In this document: positions 18,519 through 28,700 of the stretch, in pieces
Layout: each line of letters starts with the position of its first letter
Numbering within the stretch: the first letter of the stretch is position 1
From: Promethearchaeota archaeon
Lineage (GTDB): Archaea; Asgardarchaeota; Lokiarchaeia; Sigyniarchaeales; SOKP01
Direction: 5' to 3'
Assembly (NCBI GenBank): GCA_030606485.1
Contig: JAUWGH010000004.1
Coordinates: forward strand, 387,003 to 451,002
DNA: 64,000 nucleotides
The notes under the pieces: generated by a model
The model's input: only the letters and a program-made list of their open reading frames with translations
Told to the model about the DNA's origin: nothing
Database searches by the model: none
Made by a program: the position numbers and the translations under genes

Positions 18519-19328
18519 TTGAGACTAATCTTAATTCAACCGGAAATGTTTGAAAACGACGAAAAATGTTTTTTTGAAATTCAAAATCTCATAAATAGCA
18601 TTCCATCTATAGAAGAGAACTACGATTTAGTTTGTTTACCAGAAAGATGGATTAAGATGAATCCAAAACTTGAAAAAAATATTCAAGAAGAGAGGGGGTC
18701 TCATTATCAATTCATTAAAAAAATGGCAAAAAAATATCATATCAATATACTTTCTGGAGGGATCTGGGAAAATAGGGAAAATTCTGATAAAAATTATGTA
18801 ACATGTTATTATTTCAATAAAGATGGTCAAGAAATTGGGCGCCAAGATAAAATTCACTTATATCGTTATGAAAAACTTTTTTTTGAACCTGGAAATACTC
18901 TAAATTTATTTAATCTAAATGGAAACTTATTTTCTATTTTGATTTGTTTTGATATGGTGTTTAAAACCCCCCACCTTGCAGTTAAAAATGGTGCTGAATT
19001 TTTAATATCTCCAACATTAATTAGAGAAGAAGGGTTGGAGAATTGGGGGGTTTATTTAAGAGCGAAATCTTTAGAAAACAGAGTTCCAATTGCAGCGTGC
19101 AACCCCTATGGGATTTTAAAAGATAGAACTTTTCCAGGTAATAGTAAAATAATTTCTTTTGTAAAAGGTTTTTATTCACCATCTAAATTAAAAGTTCTTG
19201 AAGCTCCATTAAATAAACACGCTATTTTATTTGATAATATTGATTTAAAATTTCCAAATAAACTTAGAAAAAAAAGATTTAAAGAAGCCATAAGTTTGGA
19301 GAAAATTAAATTAAAAAAGTATAATTAA
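18519..19328 (+). CDS. Carbon-nitrogen hydrolase (nitrilase superfamily)
   Basis: The nitrilase superfamily hydrolyses amides or nitriles with a Glu-Lys-Cys triad. All three are visible: E42 in CLPERW, K111 in RQDKIHLY and C143 in LICFDM. The 269-residue length is normal for a stand-alone amidase. The TTG start at 18519 is preceded by aggtg at a 6-nt spacing. The Gln/Glu-rich family motifs around ENRVPIAACNPYG also fit. Its pairing with a HAD hydrolase suggests salvage or repair of a small metabolite, but the substrate is not clear. Confidence 0.88.
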   Translation: MRLILIQPEMFENDEKCFFEIQNLINSIPSIEENYDLVCLPERWIKMNPKLEKNIQEERGSHYQFIKKMAKKYHINILSGGIWENRENSDKNYVTCYYFNKDGQEIGRQDKIHLYRYEKLFFEPGNTLNLFNLNGNLFSILICFDMVFKTPHLAVKNGAEFLISPTLIREEGLENWGVYLRAKSLENRVPIAACNPYGILKDRTFPGNSKIISFVKGFYSPSKLKVLEAPLNKHAILFDNIDLKFPNKLRKKRFKEAISLEKIKLKKYN

Positions 19329-19372
19329 AATTTATTAGCCGAAAATGATGGAAATATTATAAGAAACTTTCG

Positions 19373-20128
19373 ATGAAATGTAAAAAGCATAATTTATCCT
19401 ATAAATATGTATGCCCGGAATGTTTCCAACCATATTTAAAGGAGACCGCCTTTTCGAGTTTAGAAGAAATCAGAGAATATCAAAGATTAAGTTCTAAAAG
19501 AATTAAGACAACAAATCTAAAAAATAAAATTAATTTAATTGCTTGTCTGAAAATTAAATATTATAATAATGTTGCTTACGCCGGAACAATATTTTATGAT
19601 ATTAAAAACCAGAAAGCTAAAAATTTTGAGATAAGGAAATATAAACAGACCATTCCTTATTTTCCTACTCTTTTATTTTTAAGAGATCTGGAAATTTATT
19701 TAAATTTAGCTGAACAAATTAAGTTTAATCCGGATTGTTATTTATTAAATGCAAGTGGTCAATTGCATCCTTTTCTATTTGGAGTTGCGTGTGATTTTGG
19801 CTTAAAGTTAAAAGAAGATATCCCAGTCATAGGGGTAACTAAGAAGAATCTTTATAAAAGTGGACAGTTAATTAACTTAAAAGAATTAAATGAATTTAAG
19901 ATTGTAGGAGATATCGTATTTAAAAACCATTTAGTAGGAAAATATTTATCAATTATAAATTTAGAAAAAGGCATTTATATTTCTGTTGGTAATAATATAA
20001 GTTTAAATTTAGCCATAAAAATTATATCAAATTTATTAAAATATAGAATCCCTGAGCCTATAAGACTATTAAACATTGAATTAAATAAAACTATTAAAAA
20101 TGAAAATACTAATTCAAATGGAGTTTAG
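19373..20128 (+). CDS. Endonuclease V-like protein lacking the usual catalytic residues, with N-terminal zinc motif
   Basis: The central region matches endonuclease V: YFPTLLFLRDLEIYLNL corresponds to the family block PGLLSFRE, and LLNASGQLHPFLFGVACDFG to VDGHGxxHPRxFGLASHLG, followed by IPVIGVTKK. Canonical endonuclease V needs three acidic metal ligands. Here the first (in the GVDVAY strand) is lost in ACLKIKYY, the second is D105 instead of Glu, and the third (DGHG) is N126 in NASG. A short C-H-C-C cluster precedes the domain (CKKH...CPEC, residues 3-17). It is probably a non-nuclease RNA/DNA-binding derivative, but misalignment cannot be excluded by eye. Confidence 0.75.
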   Translation: MKCKKHNLSYKYVCPECFQPYLKETAFSSLEEIREYQRLSSKRIKTTNLKNKINLIACLKIKYYNNVAYAGTIFYDIKNQKAKNFEIRKYKQTIPYFPTLLFLRDLEIYLNLAEQIKFNPDCYLLNASGQLHPFLFGVACDFGLKLKEDIPVIGVTKKNLYKSGQLINLKELNEFKIVGDIVFKNHLVGKYLSIINLEKGIYISVGNNISLNLAIKIISNLLKYRIPEPIRLLNIELNKTIKNENTNSNGV

Positions 20129-20159
20129 TTTTGTTTTTAAAAAAAATTGTGGACTTTAT

Positions 20160-20207
20160 AAAGAGAGAGAGTAAATTAAAAGTAAAAAATACAGAGAGAG
20201 AGTAAAT
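20160..20207 (+). repeat. Duplicated GAGAGAGAGTAAAT element upstream of the Orc1-like gene
   Basis: The tract agagagagagtaaat occurs twice between 20162 and 20206, followed by an (ataaaaa)n run up to the start codon at 20238. A closely similar sequence (gagagagagggagtaaattaaaa) occurs on the minus strand at 41841-41864 upstream of the L3-L4-L23 cluster. Its role is unknown; a transcription or leader element is possible. Confidence 0.5.
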
Positions 20208-20237
20208 AAAAAATAAAAAATAAAAAAGTGAAAAAAA

Positions 20238-21404
20238 ATGGCATCCCAAATAAAACCTACTTATTTTGGCCCTAAAGCTATATTTGATCCATATTTTATT
20301 CCTCCTAAGTTATTGCATAGAAAATCTGAGGAAGAAATACTTAGTACAATTTTAAAGGACTCATTTATAGATGATTTTGGGGCAAATATTTTAATTAAAG
20401 GAATAAAAGGGGTTGGGAAAACTGTTTTAATAAATAAAACGATTTCAGATTTAAAAATAAACAGTAAAGATAATGGAAAAGATATTTTGAAATTATTTGT
20501 TAATTGTGAGGGGAAAAATTTAGAAGAAATAATAATTTCATTGATTTTAAACTTAGAAAAGACAGAAGAGATTAAATTAGATATTAATTTCCTGTTAAAT
20601 TTGACTATTCCAAGGCTTTGGAACATTTTAAAACTTGCTTGTAAAAAATTTAATACTTTTAAATTTCTTGTATTTCATAATATTGAAGAAATAGAGCCCA
20701 AGATTTTTAAAAAATTTTTAAGATTTGGTAAAGAGATGAAAATTTCAATAATATCAACAATTAACAGGATTTCCATCAATCCAGAATTAAATTTTCTTTC
20801 AGAATTTGATGTTAAAAAAAGGATTGACTTATATAACCCATCACAATTGTCTGATATAATTAAACAAAGATTTACTTTAACTTATCCCTTTAATATCGAT
20901 AATTCTCTTTCAGATTTCATGGTTGATTTAGTTGCAGAATATGATTATCTGAGACCAGGCAAATGCATAGAATTGATGAGAGAAATTTATCCAATCATTA
21001 AAAAAAATAGAAATATTACGTCTGATCACTTGCGAGAACAATGTTTACTTCAATTTGATACTTTTTCTTTGGATGAATTTGAAATAATATCATATTTAAC
21101 GGAAGCAGATATTTTAATAGACATCTTTCTGGATAATTTAGCAAACTACTTTTCTAATGAATATAATTATTACATTGATTTAGTTAAATTAAGAGAATTA
21201 TATGAGGTATCTTGTGAGACATTAGAATTTGAAAAAAATTCTAGTGAATTTAATCGAATACTTGCAAAGCTATTAGATTTGGAAATTTTAAAAGAATCAA
21301 AATTTGATAGAAAATACACCAATAATACAAGATTTTTTTATTCAATAATGCAGACATCTCAATTAAAAACTATGATTGATGTTATATTTGGAAAAATAAA
21401 ATAA
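20238..21404 (+). CDS. Orc1/Cdc6-like AAA+ ATPase (divergent)
   Basis: The Walker A motif is GIKGVGKT at residues 55-62, inside NILIKGIKGVGKTVLINKTI; the Walker B region FLVFHNIEE lacks the canonical DE pair. A sensor-1-like strand (IISTINRIS), a helical lid and a C-terminal helical/winged-helix portion follow. The order matches Orc1/Cdc6 initiators, but the degenerate Walker B makes it a divergent paralogue compared with the gene at 46595. Possible roles are origin binding or a related DNA-loading ATPase. It precedes TFB and is preceded by the GA-rich repeats. Confidence 0.7.
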   Translation: MASQIKPTYFGPKAIFDPYFIPPKLLHRKSEEEILSTILKDSFIDDFGANILIKGIKGVGKTVLINKTISDLKINSKDNGKDILKLFVNCEGKNLEEIIISLILNLEKTEEIKLDINFLLNLTIPRLWNILKLACKKFNTFKFLVFHNIEEIEPKIFKKFLRFGKEMKISIISTINRISINPELNFLSEFDVKKRIDLYNPSQLSDIIKQRFTLTYPFNIDNSLSDFMVDLVAEYDYLRPGKCIELMREIYPIIKKNRNITSDHLREQCLLQFDTFSLDEFEIISYLTEADILIDIFLDNLANYFSNEYNYYIDLVKLRELYEVSCETLEFEKNSSEFNRILAKLLDLEILKESKFDRKYTNNTRFFYSIMQTSQLKTMIDVIFGKIK

Positions 21405-21479
21405 TTTTAATGGACCTAAAATTTTTCTATTTAATTCCCAAAAAATTCCTAAATAAATTTGATAGCGAAACATTTAAAT

Positions 21480-21508
21480 AGTTAAAGATTATATATTTAA
21501 ATTTGCAA
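21480..21508 (+). promoter_or_regulatory. Candidate TATA/BRE promoter upstream of TFB
   Basis: The sequence gaaacatttaaatag followed by ttatatatttaaattt has the purine-rich BRE plus TATA form of archaeal promoters. It sits about 190 nt upstream of the TFB start at 21700, so the mRNA would carry a long leader. The 295-nt gap 21405-21699 contains no gene. Confidence 0.4.
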
Positions 21509-21699
21509 TAGAGTAGTGGTTACATATAGGATACTATTAAGCATTTTACACGTTTTAATTTAATTACGCTTATAAGAGTTTCACTGACAAAATTATCATA
21601 GTATTATCTTACAATATCTTAAAGATTTGGGTTAAGAAATCGGTTCTGTTGTATTTATAGTTAAATTTATAAATTTTTAAAAGAAGAAGAATAAAAAAA

Positions 21700-22605
21700 A
21701 TGGATGATATTAAAAATATAATCAGTAATAAAGAAATTAAGTATTCAAATCAATGTCCCGAATGCGGAAGTGAAATTATTTCACAACCGGAAAGAGGAGA
21801 ATTAGTTTGTGAAGGATGTGGTTTAGTTATAAGTGAGCATATAATTGATACTGCTCATAATGGGAAGAGAGCCTTTACTCAACAAGAGAAAGAAAAACGA
21901 GAGAGTACAGGGTCTCCAATTACTTTATTATTACCAGATATGGGATTAAGCACTGTGATTGATAAAAAGAATTTAAATGATCCTAATCTTAAAAGGGCTG
22001 CAAAATGGAATACTCGGATGACTTGGGACAAACGGAATATGTTGTTAGCCACAACCGAATTAAAAAGAATTGGTAGTAATTTAAATTTACCTAATCATGT
22101 TAAAGAATTAGCCATAAAAATATATAAAAACGCTTTTAATAAAAAGTTATTACGAGGTAGATCCATCAATGGGATGGTATCTGCAAGTTTATATTATTCC
22201 TGTAGAAAGGGAAAAATTCCAAGGACCCTTCAAGAAATCATAGATCAAACCAATGTAAAGCCAAGAGATGTAAGAAGATGTTATAGAACTCTTGTTAGAG
22301 AATTAAATCTTAAAGTTCCTTCGACAAATCCAATTTTACTAATTCCAAGATACATAACAGATCTTGGACTTTCCCAACAAGTCGAGAAAGAAACAATCGA
22401 ATTATTAAAAAAATTTATTAAAAATTTCTCAACAAGTGGAAAAGACCCTAAGGGATTATGTGCTGGGGCAATATATTTAATATGTAAATTAAAAAATAAA
22501 AAGATCTCACAAAAGAAAATTGCAACAGTTATTGGTGTTACAGAGGTTACGCTACGTTCAAGATATAAAGAACTTTCAAATAAACTTAATTACCATAAAC
22601 AATAA
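21700..22605 (+). CDS. tfb: Transcription initiation factor B (TFB/TFIIB)
   Basis: TFB bridges TBP, the BRE and RNA polymerase. The N-terminal zinc ribbon has C19, C22, C37 and C40 (CPECG...CEGCG). A B-finger/linker region (ITLLLPDMGLSTVID) follows, then two cyclin folds with RSINGMVSASLYYSCRKGKI and GLCAGAIYLICKLKNKKISQ. The C-terminal VTEVTLRSRYKEL is the second-cyclin recognition helix. At 301 residues it is a full-length standard TFB, unlike the divergent paralogue at 41981. Confidence 0.97.
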   Translation: MDDIKNIISNKEIKYSNQCPECGSEIISQPERGELVCEGCGLVISEHIIDTAHNGKRAFTQQEKEKRESTGSPITLLLPDMGLSTVIDKKNLNDPNLKRAAKWNTRMTWDKRNMLLATTELKRIGSNLNLPNHVKELAIKIYKNAFNKKLLRGRSINGMVSASLYYSCRKGKIPRTLQEIIDQTNVKPRDVRRCYRTLVRELNLKVPSTNPILLIPRYITDLGLSQQVEKETIELLKKFIKNFSTSGKDPKGLCAGAIYLICKLKNKKISQKKIATVIGVTEVTLRSRYKELSNKLNYHKQ

Positions 22606-22686
22606 TAATAGAAAAATAAAAATATTAATAAACCCACAAAAAATGGGAATTGATTGAATAGGGCATTATTTTAATAAGATTAAGAA

Positions 22687-22727
22687 GCTTCCAAAAACAT
22701 TGGTTTTTGGAAAAGCGTTTTTTTTTA
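22687..22727 (+). terminator. Hairpin with T-run between convergent TFB and gamma-CA-like genes
   Basis: The arms gcttccaaaaac (22687-22698) and gtttttggaaaagc (22703-22716) can pair with a 4-nt loop and a small bulge, followed by a run of nine or more T residues. It lies 80 nt past the TFB stop and just before the end of the converging gene. Archaeal termination mainly needs the T-run; the hairpin may stabilise the 3' end. Confidence 0.6.
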
Positions 22728-22738
22728 TGATTTAACTA

Positions 22739-23329
22739 TTATTTAATTTTATCGATTAATAATTTCATTAAATCAGATAATGTTAATACATAACTTTGAA
22801 TATTTGGTAATTGATTTTTTATTTTTATAAACATTTGTGAATAGTGTTCTGCACGTTCTTTTACCTTTAATAAATCATTTCTACTTTGTTCTCTTATTTT
22901 TTCTACAGGTATTCCTTTCATTATTGCTCTCTCTTGAATCGTTAAACCAGAAGGAACTTGACTTTTCTCAAGTATAATGACGCCTTCACCTATAGAAGCC
23001 CCTTCATAAATTATACTACCTTCTAAGACTTGTATATAGTCTTGGAAAATGCAACCAAAAATCAAAACACCGGTTTCGATAATACAATAACGCCCAATAA
23101 TTATTGGACTTTGATGAGATCTAGTTACCATCATTACACCATTAAAAATCGTGGAGTATTCTCCAATAGTTATTTGAGCATTTTCTGCCCTTATGATTGA
23201 TCCGGGCCAAATAACAACATCATCATTGACAACAATATCGCCTATTAAGGTTGCATTTGGTGAAACATAAGCTTTCTCGCTTATTTGGGGTTTTTTGCCA
23301 TTATATTCAATTATTGGCATAAGCATCAA
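22739..23329 (-). CDS. Gamma-carbonic-anhydrase-like hexapeptide-repeat protein
   Basis: A left-handed beta-helix is shown by repeated [LIV]-G-x4 hexapeptides (AYVSPNATLIGDIVVNDDVV, GSIIRAENAQITIG, YCIIETGVLIFGC), with a C-terminal helix. The start could be MMLMPIIEY or the internal MPIIEY. Zinc-binding gamma-CAs keep three His residues; here one remains (RSHQSP) and the GHGAxLHGC site reads ETGVLIFGC, so the metal site looks lost. Carbonic anhydrase activity is therefore unlikely. It may be a structural or acyl-binding relative. Confidence 0.82.
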   Translation of the reverse strand: MMLMPIIEYNGKKPQISEKAYVSPNATLIGDIVVNDDVVIWPGSIIRAENAQITIGEYSTIFNGVMMVTRSHQSPIIIGRYCIIETGVLIFGCIFQDYIQVLEGSIIYEGASIGEGVIILEKSQVPSGLTIQERAIMKGIPVEKIREQSRNDLLKVKERAEHYSQMFIKIKNQLPNIQSYVLTLSDLMKLLIDKIK

Positions 23330-23438
23330 TTAAATTTCTTAAAAATAATTATTAGAATTCTTATATTATATTCTTCTTTTGTATCTTTTTAATATTTATT
23401 CTTAAAATTCGGTCTTTAAAATCAAAAAAATGAAGCCT

Positions 23439-24248
23439 TTATAGTGCATAAGAAAATGGATCATTTGAATCAAAAAAAATGAAAAAGTCTCGGGGAAATT
23501 CAATTGAGAGAATTTTATATAGCTCTTTCATTCCAATAATCTCACTATTAAAATGAGGAGTTATTATCATGTCTAAATTTAAATCTCTAGCAATTAATGC
23601 TGTTTCATATCGGATATCTCTAGTTAGCATACAATCACAATTGAGTTTTAATGCATTTAATAGTGATTTTTCTGAAATATTTTCAATTATACAAATTTTA
23701 TTTATCTCATGATTTAATTTACCGATGTATCTTATATATCTTAGATTTAGATTTTTCTTAATTCGATTTATCAAATCTTCCAACAAAAAAGGTTTTGTAT
23801 TATTTAAAAACTTTTCAGGTGTACATATTCGACCTAAAGGGATTTCTTTGCCAGATATAACTTTTAATTCAAATAAATTTTCGATTTTTAATGATAATCT
23901 ATTTGCAATAATTTCTGAAATTCCGTTTTGAGCCACTTCAAATGCTGTATTTATAACATAAAGAATAATACGGGCGCTTGATAATAAGTGAAATTTGTTA
24001 ATAAGATTTTCATGAAAATGTTTTGTGGGAGTATGAATTAAACCACGATGGGAAATAATCAATGAAACCTTTTGTTTTACACCTTCTATTATTGCTTCTA
24101 AAGAAGGATCTAAAGTAATCATAATTTTTTTTATATTTTTATCTTCTAATTTTGGTCCAAATTGAATTCCATAAATATCATTTGTAAAAGCATAAGATTT
24201 TGGTGCAATTCTTTTCTCTAAAAAATCAGTTATTTGACTTAATAGCAC
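23439..24248 (-). CDS. NIF3/DUF34 family metal-binding protein
   Basis: The family is broadly conserved with a dinuclear metal site; its cellular role is not settled. Family features are an N-terminal helix (ITDFLEKRIAPKSYA), NDIYGIQFGPKLEDKNI, the strand KIMITLDPSLEAIIEG and the metal motif LIISHRGLIH, followed by LYVINTAFEVAQNGISEIIA. A C-terminal block with DCMLTRDIRYETALIA matches the second half of the fold. The 269-residue length is normal. It diverges from the HIT gene over a 267-nt AT-rich gap with no other gene. Confidence 0.82.
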   Translation of the reverse strand: MLLSQITDFLEKRIAPKSYAFTNDIYGIQFGPKLEDKNIKKIMITLDPSLEAIIEGVKQKVSLIISHRGLIHTPTKHFHENLINKFHLLSSARIILYVINTAFEVAQNGISEIIANRLSLKIENLFELKVISGKEIPLGRICTPEKFLNNTKPFLLEDLINRIKKNLNLRYIRYIGKLNHEINKICIIENISEKSLLNALKLNCDCMLTRDIRYETALIARDLNLDMIITPHFNSEIIGMKELYKILSIEFPRDFFIFFDSNDPFSYAL

Positions 24249-24515
24249 AACTATAAGAGAATTTCCTATTTTTTTTAAATTTTAATAGGCTTATAATTTA
24301 TAGAAATATTAAAAGGACATAGTATTAAAAAAGAGTGTGTTTGTAATTATTTCTTTTTATCTTAATACTTAATTATTTTATTTTTAATTAAAGCAGAAAT
24401 TTTTAGTTGAAAAAATCATTAATACTTAAGAAAAGTAAAAACTCATTAAAATTTATAATTACTATTTTCTGATGTTTTACTTGATAATTAAAAAATAAAA
24501 ATGTGATAAAGATAA

Positions 24516-24932
24516 ATGGCATCGAATGAAAACTGTATTTTCTGTAAAATTATTAGGGGGGATATACCTTCTAAAAAAGTATTTGAAAATGATAAAATTT
24601 TAGCTTTTCTTGATATTTTTCCAATGTCTCCAGGCCATACAATAGTGGCCCCTAAATCACACGTAAATTTTTTTGAAGATGTTGAAAAAACTGAAGTTTG
24701 TGAAATTTTCAATATAGTCCAAGATTTAGCTAGTGATTATTTAAAAAAATTAAATATAGATGGATATAACATTCTGGTTAATAGCCATTCAGCAGCAGGT
24801 CAAGAAATACAACATTTTCACGTACATATTATTCCGAGAAAAATGGCTGATGGAATAATTAGACATAAAATTCCGAAAAATCAAGCAACATCGGAAGAAC
24901 TTGAACAAATTTTGAAGGAAATATCTTCTTAA
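24516..24932 (+). CDS. HIT-family nucleotide hydrolase
   Basis: The histidine triad is H100-x-H102-x-H104 (QHFHVHIIPR), which catalyses hydrolysis or transfer of nucleoside phosphoramidates and related esters. The N-terminal CIFC with SHV (residues 7-10, 49) is the zinc site typical of Hint-like members. LAFLDIFPMSPGHTIVAPK is the conserved strand pair. The length of 138 residues is normal. It is a single gene on the plus strand. Confidence 0.95.
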   Translation: MASNENCIFCKIIRGDIPSKKVFENDKILAFLDIFPMSPGHTIVAPKSHVNFFEDVEKTEVCEIFNIVQDLASDYLKKLNIDGYNILVNSHSAAGQEIQHFHVHIIPRKMADGIIRHKIPKNQATSEELEQILKEISS

Positions 24933-25057
24933 AAAAATCTTATTTTCTTTATTTTTAAATTTTAAACATTAATTAATTTTAATTTTAGAAAAATTAGAGA
25001 ATTTTATATAGTTTTATTAAAACAAAATATCGTTTTTAACAAGATTAAACATTAATC

Positions 25058-25663
25058 ATGGTTAGAAGGGATATAAATTTGAAATTTGATAATAAAAAAA
25101 AAATAATAGATGTAAAAATTGTTTTTTATGGCCCTGCACTAAGTGGAAAGACTACAACTTTAAAATATCTATTCCAAAAATTTGGGAAATTAGATAAAAT
25201 TAAATCCATTAATACTACCACCGGAAGAACTTTATTTTTTGATTTTGGAATAATAAAGTTAAAAGGTATTGAGTGGGATGTTAAATTTTTAATTTATTCA
25301 ACTACTGGCCAAGATTACTATGCAATAACTCGTCCAACGACATTGCAAGGAGCAGATGGAATAATTTTTGTTGCTGATTCTTTTGTAGAAAGTTTTAATA
25401 GAAACTTGGTTTCATGGAGAGAATTAGCCAGTCTTTATGGGGAAAAATTGCTGAAAATGCCCATTGTATGCAATTTCAACAAGCAAGATTTATTAAGGAA
25501 ATTTAATTTTTATGAGTTTTTAGAGAAAATTTTTTTTGAAAAATATAAATCATTTGCCTTTTTTAAAACAATAGCACTTTTAGGAGATGGAGTTGTTAAT
25601 TCTTTTAAAAAAATTATTGAACTCATATTTCCAGGATTAATAATTAACCAAATATCAATTTAA
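25058..25663 (+). CDS. Small GTPase of the MglA/Ras-like superfamily (GTPase A)
   Basis: The P-loop is GPALSGKT (25-32). The switch region contains TTGRTLFFDFG and the G3 site is STTGQD in place of the canonical DxxGQ, as in MglA-like GTPases that keep Gln but not Asp. G4 is NFNKQD. It is closely related by eye to the gene at 60181-60759 (shared YGPA.SGKTT.LK.LF..FGK, TRP.TL.G.DGIIF). It carries no lipidation motif. In other organisms MglA-type GTPases act with roadblock-fold proteins; such a protein is encoded at 61687-62691. Confidence 0.9.
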   Translation: MVRRDINLKFDNKKKIIDVKIVFYGPALSGKTTTLKYLFQKFGKLDKIKSINTTTGRTLFFDFGIIKLKGIEWDVKFLIYSTTGQDYYAITRPTTLQGADGIIFVADSFVESFNRNLVSWRELASLYGEKLLKMPIVCNFNKQDLLRKFNFYEFLEKIFFEKYKSFAFFKTIALLGDGVVNSFKKIIELIFPGLIINQISI

Positions 25664-25726
25664 GTCAAAATGACTTAAAAAAAAGAAACTGGTATTTGAT
25701 TAAATAAGAGAGATTTTTAACTTAAA

Positions 25727-28700
25727 TTATATAATTTCTGGTATATTTCTTCCGCAAAATATGCAAAATTTATCATTAATTTTTACTTTTTGCCCACAGT
25801 AGGGACAAAATTTAAATTCTTTTAATCTAATTTCATCCAGAAATTTATAATTATTAGTCATCGTGTAATCTTCTTCATAATAGCTTTCATATATTTTATC
25901 TAAATTACGCGTTTTTCGAGATAATAAAAGAAGTGTTATAATAATCATACTGATTACACCAATAATTATTAGAATTATGATGATTAAAGATGGATCAATT
26001 CGATTATCACTTATTGTCATTACAATGTAGAAGGCATCAGTTCCCCCTTCGGAATCTTGAATAATTATATAAAATAGTCCATAGTAGCCACTATACGATT
26101 CTACGGATTTTTTGATTATACCATTATATGAAGTATAATTCATTAATTCAGGAATTAAAAATGTACCGATAAATTTTTTCGAATCAGTATTATAATTTAA
26201 TTCTAAGAAGACAAAATCTGAAGGGAATAAAAGGTTAAGAATACCATCAGTTGAGGATGTGACTATAAAAAGATTTATAAAAACTCTCAATTCATCCTGA
26301 TTATCCTCATAATCAACTAATTCATTAGCTTTTATTTGGAAATTATAGTGTGTCCCAAGAAAAGTATTTTGAATAATTAGACTTTCATTAACTATAGTCT
26401 CATTGAAATATATATGTGATCCATAATAAGAGTCAGTCAAATTAATAATAGGATCATTATTTTCGATTTTAAAGAATAAACGATTAGAATATGGATTTGA
26501 ATAATTTTCAGAAAATTTTGGGATTAAATAAAAAAAAGCATAACCTGTTGTATCTTCAATGCTTGGAATAAAAGTGTATTTGAATTTTTTTGAACTTTCT
26601 TCTTCAAAATTTAGTGTTTTGTTAATTGTATTCCTTGAATTGAAAAAGGAACTAGGGTGAATTCCCATATAAGCAGTTAAATTACAATTAGATTTATCTA
26701 AGTTAATAAATATTATATTTTTTATCCCACTTTCCCGAGTTATGCTAGAATATTCAATTGAATAATCAATAATTCCTGGGATTTTTGATTTATCAGGGTG
26801 CAATAATTTAATCCTCTTTTCAAAAATTAGAGTACTAATTTTTACAGAAACAGTAATCTTGTAATTTTTATAACTATAATTTGGTAATGTTATTGAATTT
26901 TTATAGTAAACACCATCTCCCAAATCTGATAATATAATTGGAATAACCTGATTTGTTACAGGATTTTCTATAAATGCATTAAGACTATCTCCATTAATTA
27001 AATTATCAATTCCTACTTCAGTAGTTTGGTTTTTAATAAATACAGATAAAGAGATAGTATTTGAGAATACCCTTTCTGATTTTAATCCGAGATTAATAGT
27101 TAAATCATCTTCAGGAAGAAAAAATTTAATAACATTCTGTAGTAACGTTGAATGAGCTGATGAATAAGAAGCATTGTCATAAAATTCATCTAATAGCCAA
27201 TATAAATCTCCAAATGCTAAGAATTTGCCTTTCCCTTCATCAGATTTGTCACAGCTTGCTACAACTGAAGAATTATATAATTGAGCTTGGGATACTCCAT
27301 TTCCATAAACATTAAACGTACAACCGGTTAGCCAATAAAATTTAGAGACTCCTTTAAATATTGAAGAATTTTCTAAAAAATTTGTTACTTCATTAGAATC
27401 TAATATCGCGCCAATTCCTAAATGAGTTGAATTTTCAATATTTTCTTCTTTTATTTGAATTCCAACATTTAATTGATCAAATAAAAAATTAATACTTTCT
27501 ATGCATATTTCTTGATATCTTGTTCCTAGAAATAGAATATTACCTCCCGTTTCAAAGTATTCTTTTAAAGATTTTACTTCTGATTGACTATAAGGTAAAA
27601 TTGGGTTTTGCAAAATAATTAAGTCATAAAAACTTAATTTTTCTGAACTTAGAATAGAGTTATTTAAGGAAGAATTATATTTAGGTGTCCATTTGTCCAT
27701 AAAATATATAGGGGAACAATTTAGATTTGAAAGTTCTTTCATAGATCTATAAAAATCAATTTGTTTGAAAGAGTATTCCGGAAACCAATCATTTAAACCA
27801 TGAAATGACTCATATAATATTTTAAATTCGGGTATTTTTTTTTCAATTTCTATTTCTATCTGATCTATTATTTCTCCTGTAATATCATCAGACATGTTTA
27901 TCGTGATTTTTTCAACTCCTGGAGTAGCGTTAAAAAGAATTTCAACATAGATTGATAAAAAATCAACTCCGTGAGAGTTAAAATTTATTTTTTCCTTATC
28001 TAATTCTATCCTAATACCAGGAACTTGATCAGATATTTGAAATGCAATATTTCTTGTGATTCCTGATAAAACCGTTAGATTAAAAATTTGTTTATCGCCT
28101 GGATAATTAAGAAGATCAAATGGTTGTATTGGAAGTTTATTGGGATAAATAGTTGTAATATTGTTTACATCTTTAGTCGAAGAATTTATACCATATAATA
28201 AATCAATAGATTTTGATATATTGATAATTCCGGCACCGATTTTCAGAGTTTCATGGTTATTAGTTTTATATGCTCCTTTCAATATTGCAATTTTTGCTGC
28301 TTCTGGATTTAAATCAGGAAAGGCTTGTAATAATAAAGCTAAAGCACCCGAGACCATTGGACATGCCATAGAGGTTCCACTGAGTGGATAATAATCATAA
28401 GAACCGGGATAATTAATATAATCTCCAAGATATTTTTTTTTATTGGAGATTATTGAATCAATGGCTTCTGTAGAGATAATATTTTCTCCTGGAGCGCATA
28501 TACTTGGGAAATATTGATAAGTATTTGTTGGGCCCCTGCTACTAAATGTAGATAAATTTCCATTTTTATCAACCGAACCTACAGCGATGGCATTTACACT
28601 TGTTGCCGGGATTCCGCCAGAATAATAACTGGGTCCATCATTTCCTGCTGATACAACACATAAAACACCTTGATTAGTCGCATTTGTTATAGCTAATGTA

